A stretch of DNA of 64,000 nt, from NCBI RefSeq assembly GCF_900182785.1, contig NZ_FXTS01000008.1, forward strand, positions 79,172 through 143,171, in the 5' to 3' direction. This document shows positions 23,081-31,675 of the stretch, in pieces; position 1 is the first letter of the stretch; the number at the start of each line of letters is the position of its first letter. This stretch comes from Oceanospirillum linum (GTDB lineage: Bacteria > Pseudomonadota > Gammaproteobacteria > Pseudomonadales > Halomonadaceae). Made by a program: the position numbers and the translations under genes. The notes under the pieces are model-generated. The model did not search any database. It saw nothing but the letters and a program-made list of their open reading frames with translations, and was not told the DNA's origin.

Positions 23081-23953
23081 ATGTCACCTGATAATATGAA
23101 AATTACTGCCCAGCGGGATGAGCCCGCACCAACCCGGCCTGGAAAACCAGGGGGCACAGGTCGCAGCAGTAAATACGTGCTTTGGCTTGTTGTCGCTTTA
23201 TTGGTTGGGGCTATTGGCGTTGCTCTTTATCAGAATACTCAACTGTCAGGTGCACTCAAACAGCAGCAGGCGAGTCTGGAGCAGGCAACGCAACGTATCC
23301 AGTTATTGGAAGATGAGTTAGTGGCCACAGGGCGGGATCTATCCCAGTCCGGCAGTACCCTGAAAAAACGTTTGAAAGACTCTGAGCATGAGATTCGCAA
23401 GCTTTGGGATCTGAGTAATAAACGTAATAAGGTTGATATCGCCCAGAATAAAAAGACCTTGGATACACTTGCTAAAGCGCTCAAGGAACTGGAAGCGGCC
23501 CAGAAAGGACAACTGGCTGCGCTGGCTGATGAGAAGGCTGTCCGGGAAAATAAAGACAAAGCCCTACAGACAGAGCAACAGGTATTTAATGGACGGCTGG
23601 TGGCGATCTCTTCAGATCTTGCTGAGGCAAGGGCGGCGCTGGAAACTTTGCAGGATAAGCAATCCCGTCTGGATGCAGGGCTGGATGATCTTAATTCTGA
23701 AGTGAAGGATGTTAAGTCCCGCCTGAGTGATATGAAACAGGAGCAGGCAGGCCTTGGTAATGAAGCTATGCTGAACGTTAAAGAAACCTTGAGTGTTTAT
23801 GGTGAGCGCCTGGATGCTATTGACGCTTCCCGTCGTCAGTTGACCAGTAACGTTACCCGCCTGAACACCGATGTGAACCGGCTGCAACTGGAAATGAAAG
23901 GGCTGATAAAGAATAACTCTCCCTCAGCGGCAGCATCTGCCCCCGCTCAATAA
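23081..23953 (+). CDS. Membrane-anchored coiled-coil protein of unknown function
   Basis: I do not recognise a family. The 290-residue protein has a short Pro/Gly-rich cytoplasmic head, one membrane helix (about 32-50) and then nearly 220 residues of heptad-like coiled coil, probably periplasmic. Ala, Leu, Glu, Lys and Gln dominate, with almost no aromatic residues. The tail is Ser/Ala/Pro-rich (SPSAAASAPAQ), like a flexible end. The layout is that of an envelope-spanning scaffold, such as division or surface-structure accessory proteins. Its only evident regulatory mark is a good terminator after it. It is a single gene. Confidence 0.75.
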   Translation: MSPDNMKITAQRDEPAPTRPGKPGGTGRSSKYVLWLVVALLVGAIGVALYQNTQLSGALKQQQASLEQATQRIQLLEDELVATGRDLSQSGSTLKKRLKDSEHEIRKLWDLSNKRNKVDIAQNKKTLDTLAKALKELEAAQKGQLAALADEKAVRENKDKALQTEQQVFNGRLVAISSDLAEARAALETLQDKQSRLDAGLDDLNSEVKDVKSRLSDMKQEQAGLGNEAMLNVKETLSVYGERLDAIDASRRQLTSNVTRLNTDVNRLQLEMKGLIKNNSPSAAASAPAQ

Positions 23954-23971
23954 GGGCCGCTTATGAGTATG

Positions 23972-23996
23972 AAAAGGACGGTTCGCCGTCCTTTTT
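23972..23996 (+). terminator. Terminator of the coiled-coil gene
   Basis: AAAAGGACGG-TTCG-CCGTCCTTTT is a ten-pair stem with a stable UUCG loop and a T5 tail. Confidence 0.92.
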
Positions 23997-24119
23997 GCAT
24001 TTTATGGCGTGGAGGTTTTGTTTTAAACGTAGCCATTAGCCATACATCCTGCTTAACACCGAGGTTAACGTTTCAGATGAACCGGGTGATAACAATAACT
24101 AGAAATTAAGGAGCTTACG

Positions 24120-24629
24120 TTGCAAAAGTCTGAACCCGTAATACGCTTTTCAGCGGACCGGTATCTTATGGGAGTGAAGAGGTTTATTGCCGTATTGCCA
24201 CAGTGTCAGGCACTTGGCATGCGGGTTGAGTCTGCTGATCACGAGCACGTCCTCTTTTCGCTTCCTTTTGCCGAATGCCACATTGGCAATTCACGCAAGC
24301 AGCTGATTCACGGCGGTGTGATTGCTACGCTTTTAGACACGGCCTGTGGCTCTGTTGCCGTTTGTGCTTTGCCTCGTTTCGAAATGTGTCCCACTTTAGA
24401 CCTGAGAATCGACCATCTTCGCCCTGCTGTAGCGGGTAAAGCACTCTATTGCAGAGCCAGTATCGTGCAGGTTACGCCCCGGATTGTCTTCACGGAGGGG
24501 GTGGTATATCAGGAGAAGGGGCGGCCTGTATCCCGTGCGGTGGCTAATTTTATGCGACTGGGAGCTGGTAAAACCCCAGTTGAAATGGATGAGGCTTTGT
24601 TTAGCCCGAATAACGAAGGGGAGGAATGA
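24120..24629 (+). CDS. PaaI-type hotdog thioesterase (first of a pair)
   Basis: This 169-residue hotdog-fold protein carries the acyl-CoA thioesterase signature HGGVIATLLDTACGSVAV near residue 62 and the strand LDLRIDHLRPAVAGKALYCRA. Family members hydrolyse acyl-CoAs, but the substrate cannot be read from sequence. The start is TTG at 24120, supported by AAGGAG six bases upstream; no ATG fits the beginning. It overlaps the following paralogous gene by four bases, so the two are translationally coupled and may form a heteromer. Confidence 0.82.
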   Translation: MQKSEPVIRFSADRYLMGVKRFIAVLPQCQALGMRVESADHEHVLFSLPFAECHIGNSRKQLIHGGVIATLLDTACGSVAVCALPRFEMCPTLDLRIDHLRPAVAGKALYCRASIVQVTPRIVFTEGVVYQEKGRPVSRAVANFMRLGAGKTPVEMDEALFSPNNEGEE

Positions 24630-25078
24630 TGACCTATTCGGATAGCATGGCTCAGCTGGTCAGCGAAACACAACGCTCCGGGCATTGGGAGACGCTGCTT
24701 GAACAGATCCCTTATGCCGGATTTATCGGACTTACGGCTCAAACCCTGGGTGATGAAATTCTGTTTTGTATGGAACCCCTGGAAAGCAACACGGGTAACC
24801 CTCTGTTGCCAGCGCTCCACGGTGGTGTGATTGCTGGCTTTATGGAAACGGCAGCTACGCTTAATCTTATGGTGAGCCTGAATGTGGATCAGGTGCCTAA
24901 AGTTATCGATTTTACAATCGATTACCTGCGTTCCGGCAAAATGAAACCTACCTACGCTACCTGCATTCTGAGTCGGCAGGGGCAGCGAATTGCTAATGTT
25001 CAGGTCAATGCATGGCAGAAAGATCGTGAAACCCCGATTGCTACGGCCCGGGTTAATTTTCTGATGCATGATAAGTAA
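24626..25078 (+). CDS. PaaI-type hotdog thioesterase (second of a pair)
   Basis: A 150-residue hotdog protein with the signature HGGVIAGFMETAATLNLM near residue 70 and the strand DFTIDYLRSGKMKPTYATC. The ATG overlaps the stop of the preceding thioesterase (ATGA junction), and GGGGAGG just upstream serves as its ribosome-binding site. The two proteins are clearly different from each other, which suggests an old duplication or a heterodimer, not a recent copy. The acyl-CoA substrate is unknown. Confidence 0.82.
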   Translation: MMTYSDSMAQLVSETQRSGHWETLLEQIPYAGFIGLTAQTLGDEILFCMEPLESNTGNPLLPALHGGVIAGFMETAATLNLMVSLNVDQVPKVIDFTIDYLRSGKMKPTYATCILSRQGQRIANVQVNAWQKDRETPIATARVNFLMHDK

Positions 25079-25197
25079 CCGGGCCGGTTGAGGGTTTAAA
25101 ACAAGCTTGGCCTTTTTTCAGACTGGGATGGAGGTGGTTATGAACCGGCAACGTAAGATTTACCCTAAAAACAACCACTTAAATTTTTTTTATTGCC

Positions 25198-25225
25198 CTT
25201 GAAATATATCGGGTTGTTCCCATAT
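25198..25225 (+). promoter_or_regulatory. Sigma32-type heat-shock promoter for htpG
   Basis: The -35 CTTGAAA (25198-25204) and -10 CCCATAT (25219-25225) are 14 bases apart, matching the heat-shock sigma factor consensus closely. The leader to the htpG ATG is about 110 nt. Confidence 0.75.
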
Positions 25226-25340
25226 TCATTGTCAGATAACTATCGCAGGTGGGCATGGCACAATGTTTATGTGCTTTCCGACCTGTAGTAAACCTAAATG
25301 CCGTTGTTCTTAACCGTTCAGCCCATGGAGATCTGATTCA

Positions 25341-27257
25341 ATGTCTGTTGAAGCACAGAAAGAAACCCTTGGTTTTCAAACAGAAGTAAAGCAGCTTCTG
25401 CACCTTATGATTCACTCTTTGTATTCAAACAAAGAGATTTTCCTGCGCGAACTGATTTCCAATGCGTCCGATGCCTGCGACAAGCTACGTTATAAAGCGT
25501 TAGAAAATGATGCTTTATACGAGGGGCAGTCTGAACTGCAGGTCAAGATCACTGCAGATCCGGAAAACAACACGGTGACGATCAGTGATTCCGGTATCGG
25601 TATGAATCGCCAGGATGTGATTGATCACCTGGGTACGATTGCTAAGTCAGGCACTTCTGAATTTTTAAGCCAGCTAACAGGCGATCAGAAGAAAGACTCC
25701 CAACTTATCGGTCAGTTTGGTGTGGGTTTTTACTCATCATTTATCGTGGCAGAAGAAGTGGAAGTGGTGACCCGCAAAGCAGGTAGTCCTGCTGGAGAGG
25801 GTGTTCGCTGGGTATCTAAAGGCGATGGTGAGTTTACGATTGAGGCTGTTGAAAAAGCAGAGCGTGGCACCGCCATCACTCTGAAGCTGAAAGCGGATGA
25901 GAAAGAGTTCTCTGAAGATTTCCGTCTGCGCAACCTGATCCGTAAATACTCCGATCATATCGCGGTGCCGGTATTGATGGAAAAGCAGTCTTTTGAAGAG
26001 CCAAAAGAAGGTGAAGAAGCGACAGATAAAGCACCGGAATTTGAAGCCGTTAACGAAGCTCAGGCGCTATGGACCCGCTCCCGTACCGACGTTAACGATG
26101 ATGAGTACAAAGAGTTCTACAAGCATGTTTCCCATGATTTCGCCGATCCGCTGACGTGGTCCCATAACAAGGTGGAAGGAAAGCTGGAATACACCAGCCT
26201 CCTGTACCTGCCAGGCAAAGCACCGTTTGACCTGTACCATCGTGAAGCGTCCCGTGGTCTGAAGCTGTACGTGCAGCGCGTGTTTATTATGGATGATGCG
26301 GAACAGTTCCTGCCGCTATACCTGCGCTTTATCAAGGGTGTGGTGGATTCTAATGATCTGTCCCTGAACGTTTCCCGTGAGATTCTGCAGCAGGACCCGA
26401 ATATTACGTCCATGAAGAGCGCGCTGACCAAGCGTGTGCTGGATATGCTGACTAAGCTGGCCAAGAACGATACCGAAAAATACCAGACCTTCTGGAACGA
26501 GTTCGGTAGCGTCCTGAAAGAAGGCCCGGGCGAAGACTTCTCCAACAAAGAGAAGATCGCCAAGCTGTTGCGTTTCACCTCAACCAACAGCAGTGATGAG
26601 ACCCAGAATGTTGCTTTGGCAGATTATGTTGAGCGCATGAAGGAGGGTCAGGACAAGATTTACTATGTCACTGCCGAGAACTACAACACTGCGAAAAACA
26701 GCCCGCACCTGGAGATCTTCCGTAAGAAAGGTATCGAAGTGCTGCTGATGACTGATCGTATCGACGAGTGGCTGATGAGCCACCTGACCGAGTTCGATGG
26801 TAAGTCGTTCCAGGATGTCGCCAAAGGTGAGCTGGATCTGGGGGATACGGAGTCTGAAGAAGACAAAAAAGCTCAGGAAGAAGCTGCAGAGAAAGTTGAA
26901 GGCATGGTTGAGCGTACCAAAGAGCTGCTGAAAGAGCAGGTTGAAGATGTACGTGTGACCCACCGTCTGACCGATTCTCCGGCGTGTGTCGTGTTGAATG
27001 ATGGCGAGATGGGTGAGCAGATGCGTCAGATTATGGCGGCAGCTGGTCAGGAGATTCCTGAGTCGAAGCCGGTTCTGGAACTAAACCCGACACACCCCCT
27101 GATCCTGAAGCTGGATCAGGAGCAGGATGAAGAGCGCTTTGGTGAACTGGCGCGTATTATTCTGGATCAGGCGATGCTGGCTGAGGGGCGTCAGTTGAAA
27201 GATGCGGCGACATACGTACAGCGTCTGAACCGTTTGCTACTTGAACTGGCTGGCTAA
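25341..27257 (+). CDS. htpG: Hsp90 chaperone HtpG
   Basis: HtpG is the bacterial Hsp90, a dimeric ATP-dependent chaperone in the cytoplasm. The 638-residue protein has the N-terminal ATP lid and pocket motifs LRELISNASDACDKLR, DSGIGMNRQDVIDHLGTIA and GQFGVGFYSSF. The middle domain contains SLNVSREILQQD near residue 340, and a C-terminal dimerisation domain follows. Length matches E. coli HtpG (624) with a slightly longer charged linker near residue 220. It is monocistronic, with a sigma32-type promoter upstream and a strong terminator downstream. Confidence 0.98.
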   Translation: MSVEAQKETLGFQTEVKQLLHLMIHSLYSNKEIFLRELISNASDACDKLRYKALENDALYEGQSELQVKITADPENNTVTISDSGIGMNRQDVIDHLGTIAKSGTSEFLSQLTGDQKKDSQLIGQFGVGFYSSFIVAEEVEVVTRKAGSPAGEGVRWVSKGDGEFTIEAVEKAERGTAITLKLKADEKEFSEDFRLRNLIRKYSDHIAVPVLMEKQSFEEPKEGEEATDKAPEFEAVNEAQALWTRSRTDVNDDEYKEFYKHVSHDFADPLTWSHNKVEGKLEYTSLLYLPGKAPFDLYHREASRGLKLYVQRVFIMDDAEQFLPLYLRFIKGVVDSNDLSLNVSREILQQDPNITSMKSALTKRVLDMLTKLAKNDTEKYQTFWNEFGSVLKEGPGEDFSNKEKIAKLLRFTSTNSSDETQNVALADYVERMKEGQDKIYYVTAENYNTAKNSPHLEIFRKKGIEVLLMTDRIDEWLMSHLTEFDGKSFQDVAKGELDLGDTESEEDKKAQEEAAEKVEGMVERTKELLKEQVEDVRVTHRLTDSPACVVLNDGEMGEQMRQIMAAAGQEIPESKPVLELNPTHPLILKLDQEQDEERFGELARIILDQAMLAEGRQLKDAATYVQRLNRLLLELAG

Positions 27258-27296
27258 GCATCGGGCTTAAACCATAGCTTGGTCTAAACCGGTAGT

Positions 27297-27328
27297 AAAA
27301 AGGCGATCTTAGGATCGCCTTTTTTTTA
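27297..27328 (+). terminator. Terminator of htpG
   Basis: AAAAAGGCGATC-TTAG-GATCGCC followed by eight T residues: an eight-pair core with A/T extensions. Confidence 0.95.
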
Positions 27329-27675
27329 TCTGAAAAAAGCAGAGGTCGGGCTTCCTCTGTGATAACCGGGTATTTAGCCCATAGCTCTCTTCTCCGGCAC
27401 TCTCAGTATTTTATTGTTGTTTTAGAGTAGTGGATTAATCTGGTTTTTTTATTTTTGTTTTATTTTTATCCCGCATGAATGGTTTTTTTTGTCTCATGGT
27501 ACTGAGCTTAATATAAATTTTAGGTGTTCAGTCTGTATTGTTATTATTTTATGGTTTAGACTTTAGGCGTAAGTTTATAGCTTTCAGGGTGTGAGTTATA
27601 ACTTCTTCACTGCAGTACCCCTTTAGTATCTGCCAGACTCTTGATAATGATAAGAATATCCCTCGGAGGATTTCC
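27329..27675. other. AT-rich stretch between htpG and the chemoreceptor
   Basis: The region is AT-rich with long T-runs and carries the promoter area of the chemoreceptor. I looked for a flagellar sigma28 promoter and found no convincing one. Nothing else is supported except the ribosome-binding site CGGAGGA seven bases before the ATG at 27676. Confidence 0.5.
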
Positions 27676-29490
27676 ATGACGTTGAAAAACAAAGTGCTTG
27701 CAGTTGTGTTGCTGCCAGTACTTTTAATTACGGTGACACTGACGTTTATCAGCTACAAAGACCTTAAGACTGAGCTTATTAAGTCAGTGAGTACGGATAC
27801 TCAGCGTGTTGTGAGTGATCTCAGTGTTACTATCCAGGGCTGGATGAAACAGAAGGCCAGTGTGGCAGAAGCTTTTGCGTCACTATCTGCCGGACAAGAT
27901 AACGTTTTACCCTTTCTTCAGCAGGCTGCAAAGTCAGGCCATTATGATGTTTTCTACTTTGGTGGATCAGATGGTCGGGCCTTCTTTTCTGATGTGGAAA
28001 TTCAGAAAAGCCTTGATAAAAAAGGCTTTGACCCAACCGGGCGACCTTGGTATCAGACTGCAGCAAATGCCGGTAAAACAATTTTTACAGCTCCGTATAA
28101 AGATGCCAACTCTGGTGAGTTGATTATATCGGTAGCAACCCCAGCTCAGGTCAATGGCCAGTTTTTGGGCGTTGTTGCGGCTGATCTGGGTTTGGGTGAG
28201 GTACTGAATACCGTTGAGTCAATCGATATGGGGCCGCATGGCTTTGTGATGCTGGTGGATGAGACGGGTACAGTTATTGCCCATCCTAATGATATTTTTA
28301 GGATGAAACCTTTAAGTGATGTTGGGCCGGAGTTAAACAAAGGGTTGGTCGACCGACTAGCAGGAAATAACCGGATGGAGATCCTGCCTATCAAGGGCGT
28401 TGATCATATGATGCGCTTCAAGCGTGTGGGTGACTCCCGATTCTATGTTGGCATCGCGCTGGAGACAGGTCATGTGATGGCCCCCTTGTCTGATTTGCTT
28501 GCGGCTAACAGTCTGGTATCCCTGATTCTGATTATTGCCGCTGGAGTGGTCAGTATGTGGATGGTGGGGCGTGTCATGAAGCCATTGCATGCAATTGGTA
28601 CCGCACTTGAAGAAATTGCCCAGGGTGAAGGTGATCTGACCAAACGTCTGACCGTCGATACTAAAGATGAGATTGGCTCACTGGCGGAGCACTTTAATCA
28701 TTTTGTTAATTCGATGCATAGGATCATTCAGGACATTTCTGTTCTGTCTAAAGATCTGCGTCATACTGCTGAAGAGAGCGCTAAAGTTGCTAAGCGCACC
28801 AGTGATGATGTGCAAACTCAGATGTCAGAAGTGTCTATGGTTGCGGCTGCGGTTGAAGAGATGGCAACGGCTACCCAGGAGATTGCCGGTAATGCTGAAA
28901 ATACGGCTGCTGCTGCTCAGGCGTGTGCAGATAATAGCCGTGACGGTCAGTTGGTCGTTTCAAATACACGGGAAGCCATTCAGGGACTGTCAGGACAGGT
29001 TCAGGATGCCGGTGTTGTTATTGACCGTTTAAGTGAGCACTCTCAGGGTATTAGCTCGATACTTTCGACTATTCAGGGGGTTGCTGAGCAAACTAATCTA
29101 TTGGCACTGAATGCGGCGATTGAGGCTGCCCGTGCGGGTGAACAGGGGCGCGGCTTTGCTGTGGTTGCCGATGAGGTACGTGTTTTGTCTCAGCGTACTC
29201 ACCAGTCTACAGAAGAGATTCAGCAGATGATTGTCAGTTTGCAGAAGGCATCTGGAGAAGCGGTAGATCTGATGTCAGTAAGCCGGCAGCAAGCGGAAGA
29301 TACTGTCGAAGAGGCTCATAATGCCTATGAGAAACTACTGAGTATTACAGAGGCAATTGCCGGTATCAGTGATATGTCGACTCAAACTGCTGCAGCCACA
29401 GAGGAGCAAACTCAGGTTAACCACAGTATTTCTGAGAACACCCTGAGAATTCGTGATATTGCCGCTCAGCTTTCGGATGAATCTGATTAG
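27676..29490 (+). pseudogene. Methyl-accepting chemotaxis protein, interrupted near its C-terminus by a TAG codon
   Basis: This 604-codon frame encodes a transmembrane chemoreceptor: TM1 (about 7-25), a large periplasmic double-Cache-type sensor (GFDPTGRPWYQTA; VMLVDETGTVIAHP), TM2 (about 280-298), HAMP, and a signalling domain with the hallmark EQTNLLALNAAIEAARAGE. Cache chemoreceptors often bind amino acids or organic acids. The frame stops at TAG 29488-29490 just after QLSDESD. The next 24 codons are open (29491-29562) and spell the usual receptor end, SRARASELNALAESLHDQ then VKRFKL, before a second TAG at 29565. One CAG-to-TAG change would explain it. The truncated product keeps the signalling tip and may still work. 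Confidence 0.85.
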
Positions 29491-29565
29491 TCCCGAGCCC
29501 GTGCATCGGAGCTGAATGCTCTTGCAGAAAGCCTTCATGATCAGGTTAAGCGTTTTAAATTATAG
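29491..29565 (+). other. Cut-off C-terminal segment of the chemoreceptor
   Basis: Twenty-four sense codons directly after the in-frame amber codon match the normal end of receptor proteins (a helix ending in VKRFKL). They would be translated only by readthrough or if the base at 29488 is wrong. Confidence 0.8.
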
Positions 29566-29619
29566 CCTGTAGGGTACAAAATCAGCAGTAGTTCTGCTGT
29601 ACGTTTACTGGACTGCAAG

Positions 29620-29650
29620 CCGGCTGCCATTTATGGGAGTCGGTTTTTTT
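29620..29650 (+). terminator. Terminator of the chemoreceptor
   Basis: CCGGCTGCCAT and ATGGGAGTCGG arms (one mismatch, one G-U) around TT are followed by eight T residues. Confidence 0.8.
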
Positions 29651-29651
29651 T

Positions 29652-30152
29652 CTATCCGAAAAGAGACTGGGTGTCTGCGGAATAACTGTTTTTTTGTTTG
29701 ATGCTTGCCTGCCGTTGGTGAGTATCCGGCGTTGTAGTCTTTCCAGACAGTTTTTTCCAGCTCTGTTCTATCGAGGTATCCACTGGTTCTGAGCGGTGTT
29801 GCCAGACATACCAGAGCGCATAAAAAACGATGAAAACAACGAGAACCTTCAGCCATAAAGCAAAAGGGCGAAAAAGCAGAGGGTAGCTCACCATGGTTAG
29901 CATCATTGTGGTCGACAGCAGTTTTGCCCTGATTGGGATAACCCGGTCTGCCTCCCAGCTTTGTATCATTGAACCAAAGATCTTTTGCTTCAGTAACCAG
30001 TGGTGAATTTTGTGCGAGCCTTTCGAAAAAAAGAGCGCGGCCAGAATCACAAAAGGTGTTGTGGGCAGAAGTGGCAGGACAACACCGATAGCACCCAGAA
30101 TAAGTGCAAAAAAACCTGCAGCTATAAATAGGGGTTTTCTGAACTTATCCAT
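29652..30152 (-). CDS. ybaN: YbaN/DUF454 family inner-membrane protein
   Basis: This 166-residue protein shows the DUF454 signature at its N-terminus, FFALILGAIGVVLPLLPTTPF, then FFSKGSHKIHHWLL. Two or three more membrane helices lie around residues 75-115. The function is unknown across the family. The C-terminal about 40 residues (SWKKLSGKTTTPDTHQ onwards) are polar, unlike the shorter E. coli YbaN, so this copy has an added cytoplasmic tail. AGGAG lies six bases before the ATG. It faces the chemoreceptor's terminator, which sits just outside its stop codon. Confidence 0.85.
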   Translation of the reverse strand: MDKFRKPLFIAAGFFALILGAIGVVLPLLPTTPFVILAALFFSKGSHKIHHWLLKQKIFGSMIQSWEADRVIPIRAKLLSTTMMLTMVSYPLLFRPFALWLKVLVVFIVFYALWYVWQHRSEPVDTSIEQSWKKLSGKTTTPDTHQRQASIKQKNSYSADTQSLFG

Positions 30153-30328
30153 AGGATTCTCCTCTGGATATCAAGGGAAGGTGGGTATAAAGATAGGCCA
30201 CATTTAATATTTTAATGAAAAGATTAATGGATTATCTGATGCCCGTTAACCCTTCCGCATCATATCGAAAGGCTTGTTTACTATGGTTTTGATGCCAGCC
30301 TGTCTTAGGACGGCCTTTTATGTATGAC

Positions 30329-30589
30329 TTAATCGTCAATCAGGTCTTTGGTTTTTTCTACGGCCTCTGATGCCCCTTCTTTTGTGGAACAGGCGGCTCG
30401 CTCTGCAGTGCATTTAGTCATACAGCCCATTTTTCCAAAACTATCATCAAAGTAACGCACTTTACAGCTTGCTTCGCAAGCTGTCTGTTTTAGTGAGCAG
30501 CTGGCCTGAGCTGATATAGGTAGTAGAATCAGAGAAAGTGCTGCACTGACAATAAAGGTTGTGCTTTTACTTGGTGTTACAAAAGGCAT
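30329..30589 (-). CDS. Small exported cysteine-rich protein
   Basis: I do not recognise this 86-residue protein. It has a clear signal peptide (hydrophobic core SAALSLILLPI, cleavage after AQA). The mature part of about 57 residues contains six cysteines, spaced C-x6-C-x3-C-x13-C-x3-C-x6-C, followed by an acidic tail (EKTKDLIDD). The two CxxxC halves are near mirror images, which suggests a disulfide-linked helical hairpin in the periplasm. CGGAG lies six bases before the ATG. There is no clear partner gene. Confidence 0.7.
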   Translation of the reverse strand: MPFVTPSKSTTFIVSAALSLILLPISAQASCSLKQTACEASCKVRYFDDSFGKMGCMTKCTAERAACSTKEGASEAVEKTKDLIDD

Positions 30590-30765
30590 AAATACTCCGT
30601 CCCTTCTGGCTGCTGAATTTATATACGGTAAGACATGTGTTAATTATCGTAATTTATACCACCTGAGTTCAAGGCAAAATGATCGTAACTTTCTGCGCAA
30701 GGCAGATCTTTCGGGCTGAATTCGTTTTATAATCAGAGAGCTTTTTTTGACCAAACAGCTGAGTA

Positions 30766-30797
30766 CTCTGAACCAGGAGTGCTCTGAACGAGGAGTA
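30766..30797 (+). repeat. Tandem 16-base repeat with AGGAG motifs ahead of an rlu-type gene
   Basis: CTCTGAACCAGGAGTG (30766-30781) and CTCTGAACGAGGAGTA (30782-30797) are adjacent copies with two differences; a third, partial copy (CACTGAAGAGC) follows. Each full copy contains AGGAG. They lie 23 bases or more before the ATG at 30820, so they are not classical ribosome-binding sites. Confidence 0.65.
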
Positions 30798-30819
30798 CAC
30801 TGAAGAGCATGATAATGCC

Positions 30820-31533
30820 ATGAACGAGCCCCATGATTTTACACTGATCGCACAAAATAAGGCTTTTGTGGTGATTAACAAATCACCTGGTGTTGATGTA
30901 CATCGTGATGGACAGGAAGCCGGCATTACAGAAAAAGTTTCCGAGGCCTTAGGGGGCATGAAACTTTATCTGGTCCATCGGTTGGATAAGGTTACTTCCG
31001 GTCTCATGATTCTGGCAAAAGATGCTGCCACATGTGCTGAGTTAGCAGAGCTGTTTCGCGAAAGGAAGGTAAATAAATACTATCTGGCGGTGTCTGCGCG
31101 AAAGCCAGCCAAGAAACAGGGTTGGATTATTGGTGATATGGCCCGCTCCCGAAGAGGGAGCTGGAAGCTGACAAGCAGTAAACAGAACCCTGCCGTTACT
31201 CAGTTTTTTTCCTGCTCGTTGAAACCAGGGTACAGAGCCTTCCTGCTGAAGCCTCGCACAGGAAAAACCCATCAACTCAGGGTTGCTCTTAAGAGTATTG
31301 GTGCTCCGATATGCGGAGACGCTCTTTATGATGATGCGGTGCTGGCATCGACGGAGAAACAGACTTATCTTCATGCTTATCAGCTGCACTTTAAATGGCA
31401 GGGTGAGTTACATCATTATAGTGCCTGGCCGCATAAGGGAGAGCACTTTACCACGGATGATTTTAGTCGTTTAAGAGATGTTTGGTCTGAGCCTGATGGC
31501 TTAACATGGCCTAAAACTAAAGGGCTGGTCTGA
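30820..31533 (+). CDS. RluA-family pseudouridine synthase
   Basis: This 237-residue protein has the RluA-family catalytic motif LVHRLDKVTSGLMILAKD near residue 55, with the Asp that forms the covalent adduct, and the C-terminal motif RTGKTHQLRVAL near residue 150. It lacks an S4 domain. Together with its short length this places it in a small RluA-like subgroup whose RNA target is not established. The ribosome-binding site is weak (GAAGAG). It is distinct from the TruC-like gene at 35811 and has no close partner. Confidence 0.88.
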   Translation: MNEPHDFTLIAQNKAFVVINKSPGVDVHRDGQEAGITEKVSEALGGMKLYLVHRLDKVTSGLMILAKDAATCAELAELFRERKVNKYYLAVSARKPAKKQGWIIGDMARSRRGSWKLTSSKQNPAVTQFFSCSLKPGYRAFLLKPRTGKTHQLRVALKSIGAPICGDALYDDAVLASTEKQTYLHAYQLHFKWQGELHHYSAWPHKGEHFTTDDFSRLRDVWSEPDGLTWPKTKGLV

Positions 31534-31675
31534 ATTGAACATAAAGGAAGATGTCAGGTTTAGTTAACGGGCTCAGGGCTGATCACAACTGAAGAAAATG
31601 AATTTGAACGTTGCGGGTGTGATTAACTTGTTGCGCAGGTGATAAAGCGGAAGGATTTTTGACATTATCAGCAGA

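Noticed and set aside
27329..27675. Flagellar sigma28 promoter before the first chemoreceptor
   Set aside because: No TAAA-N15-GCCGATAA match with correct spacing.
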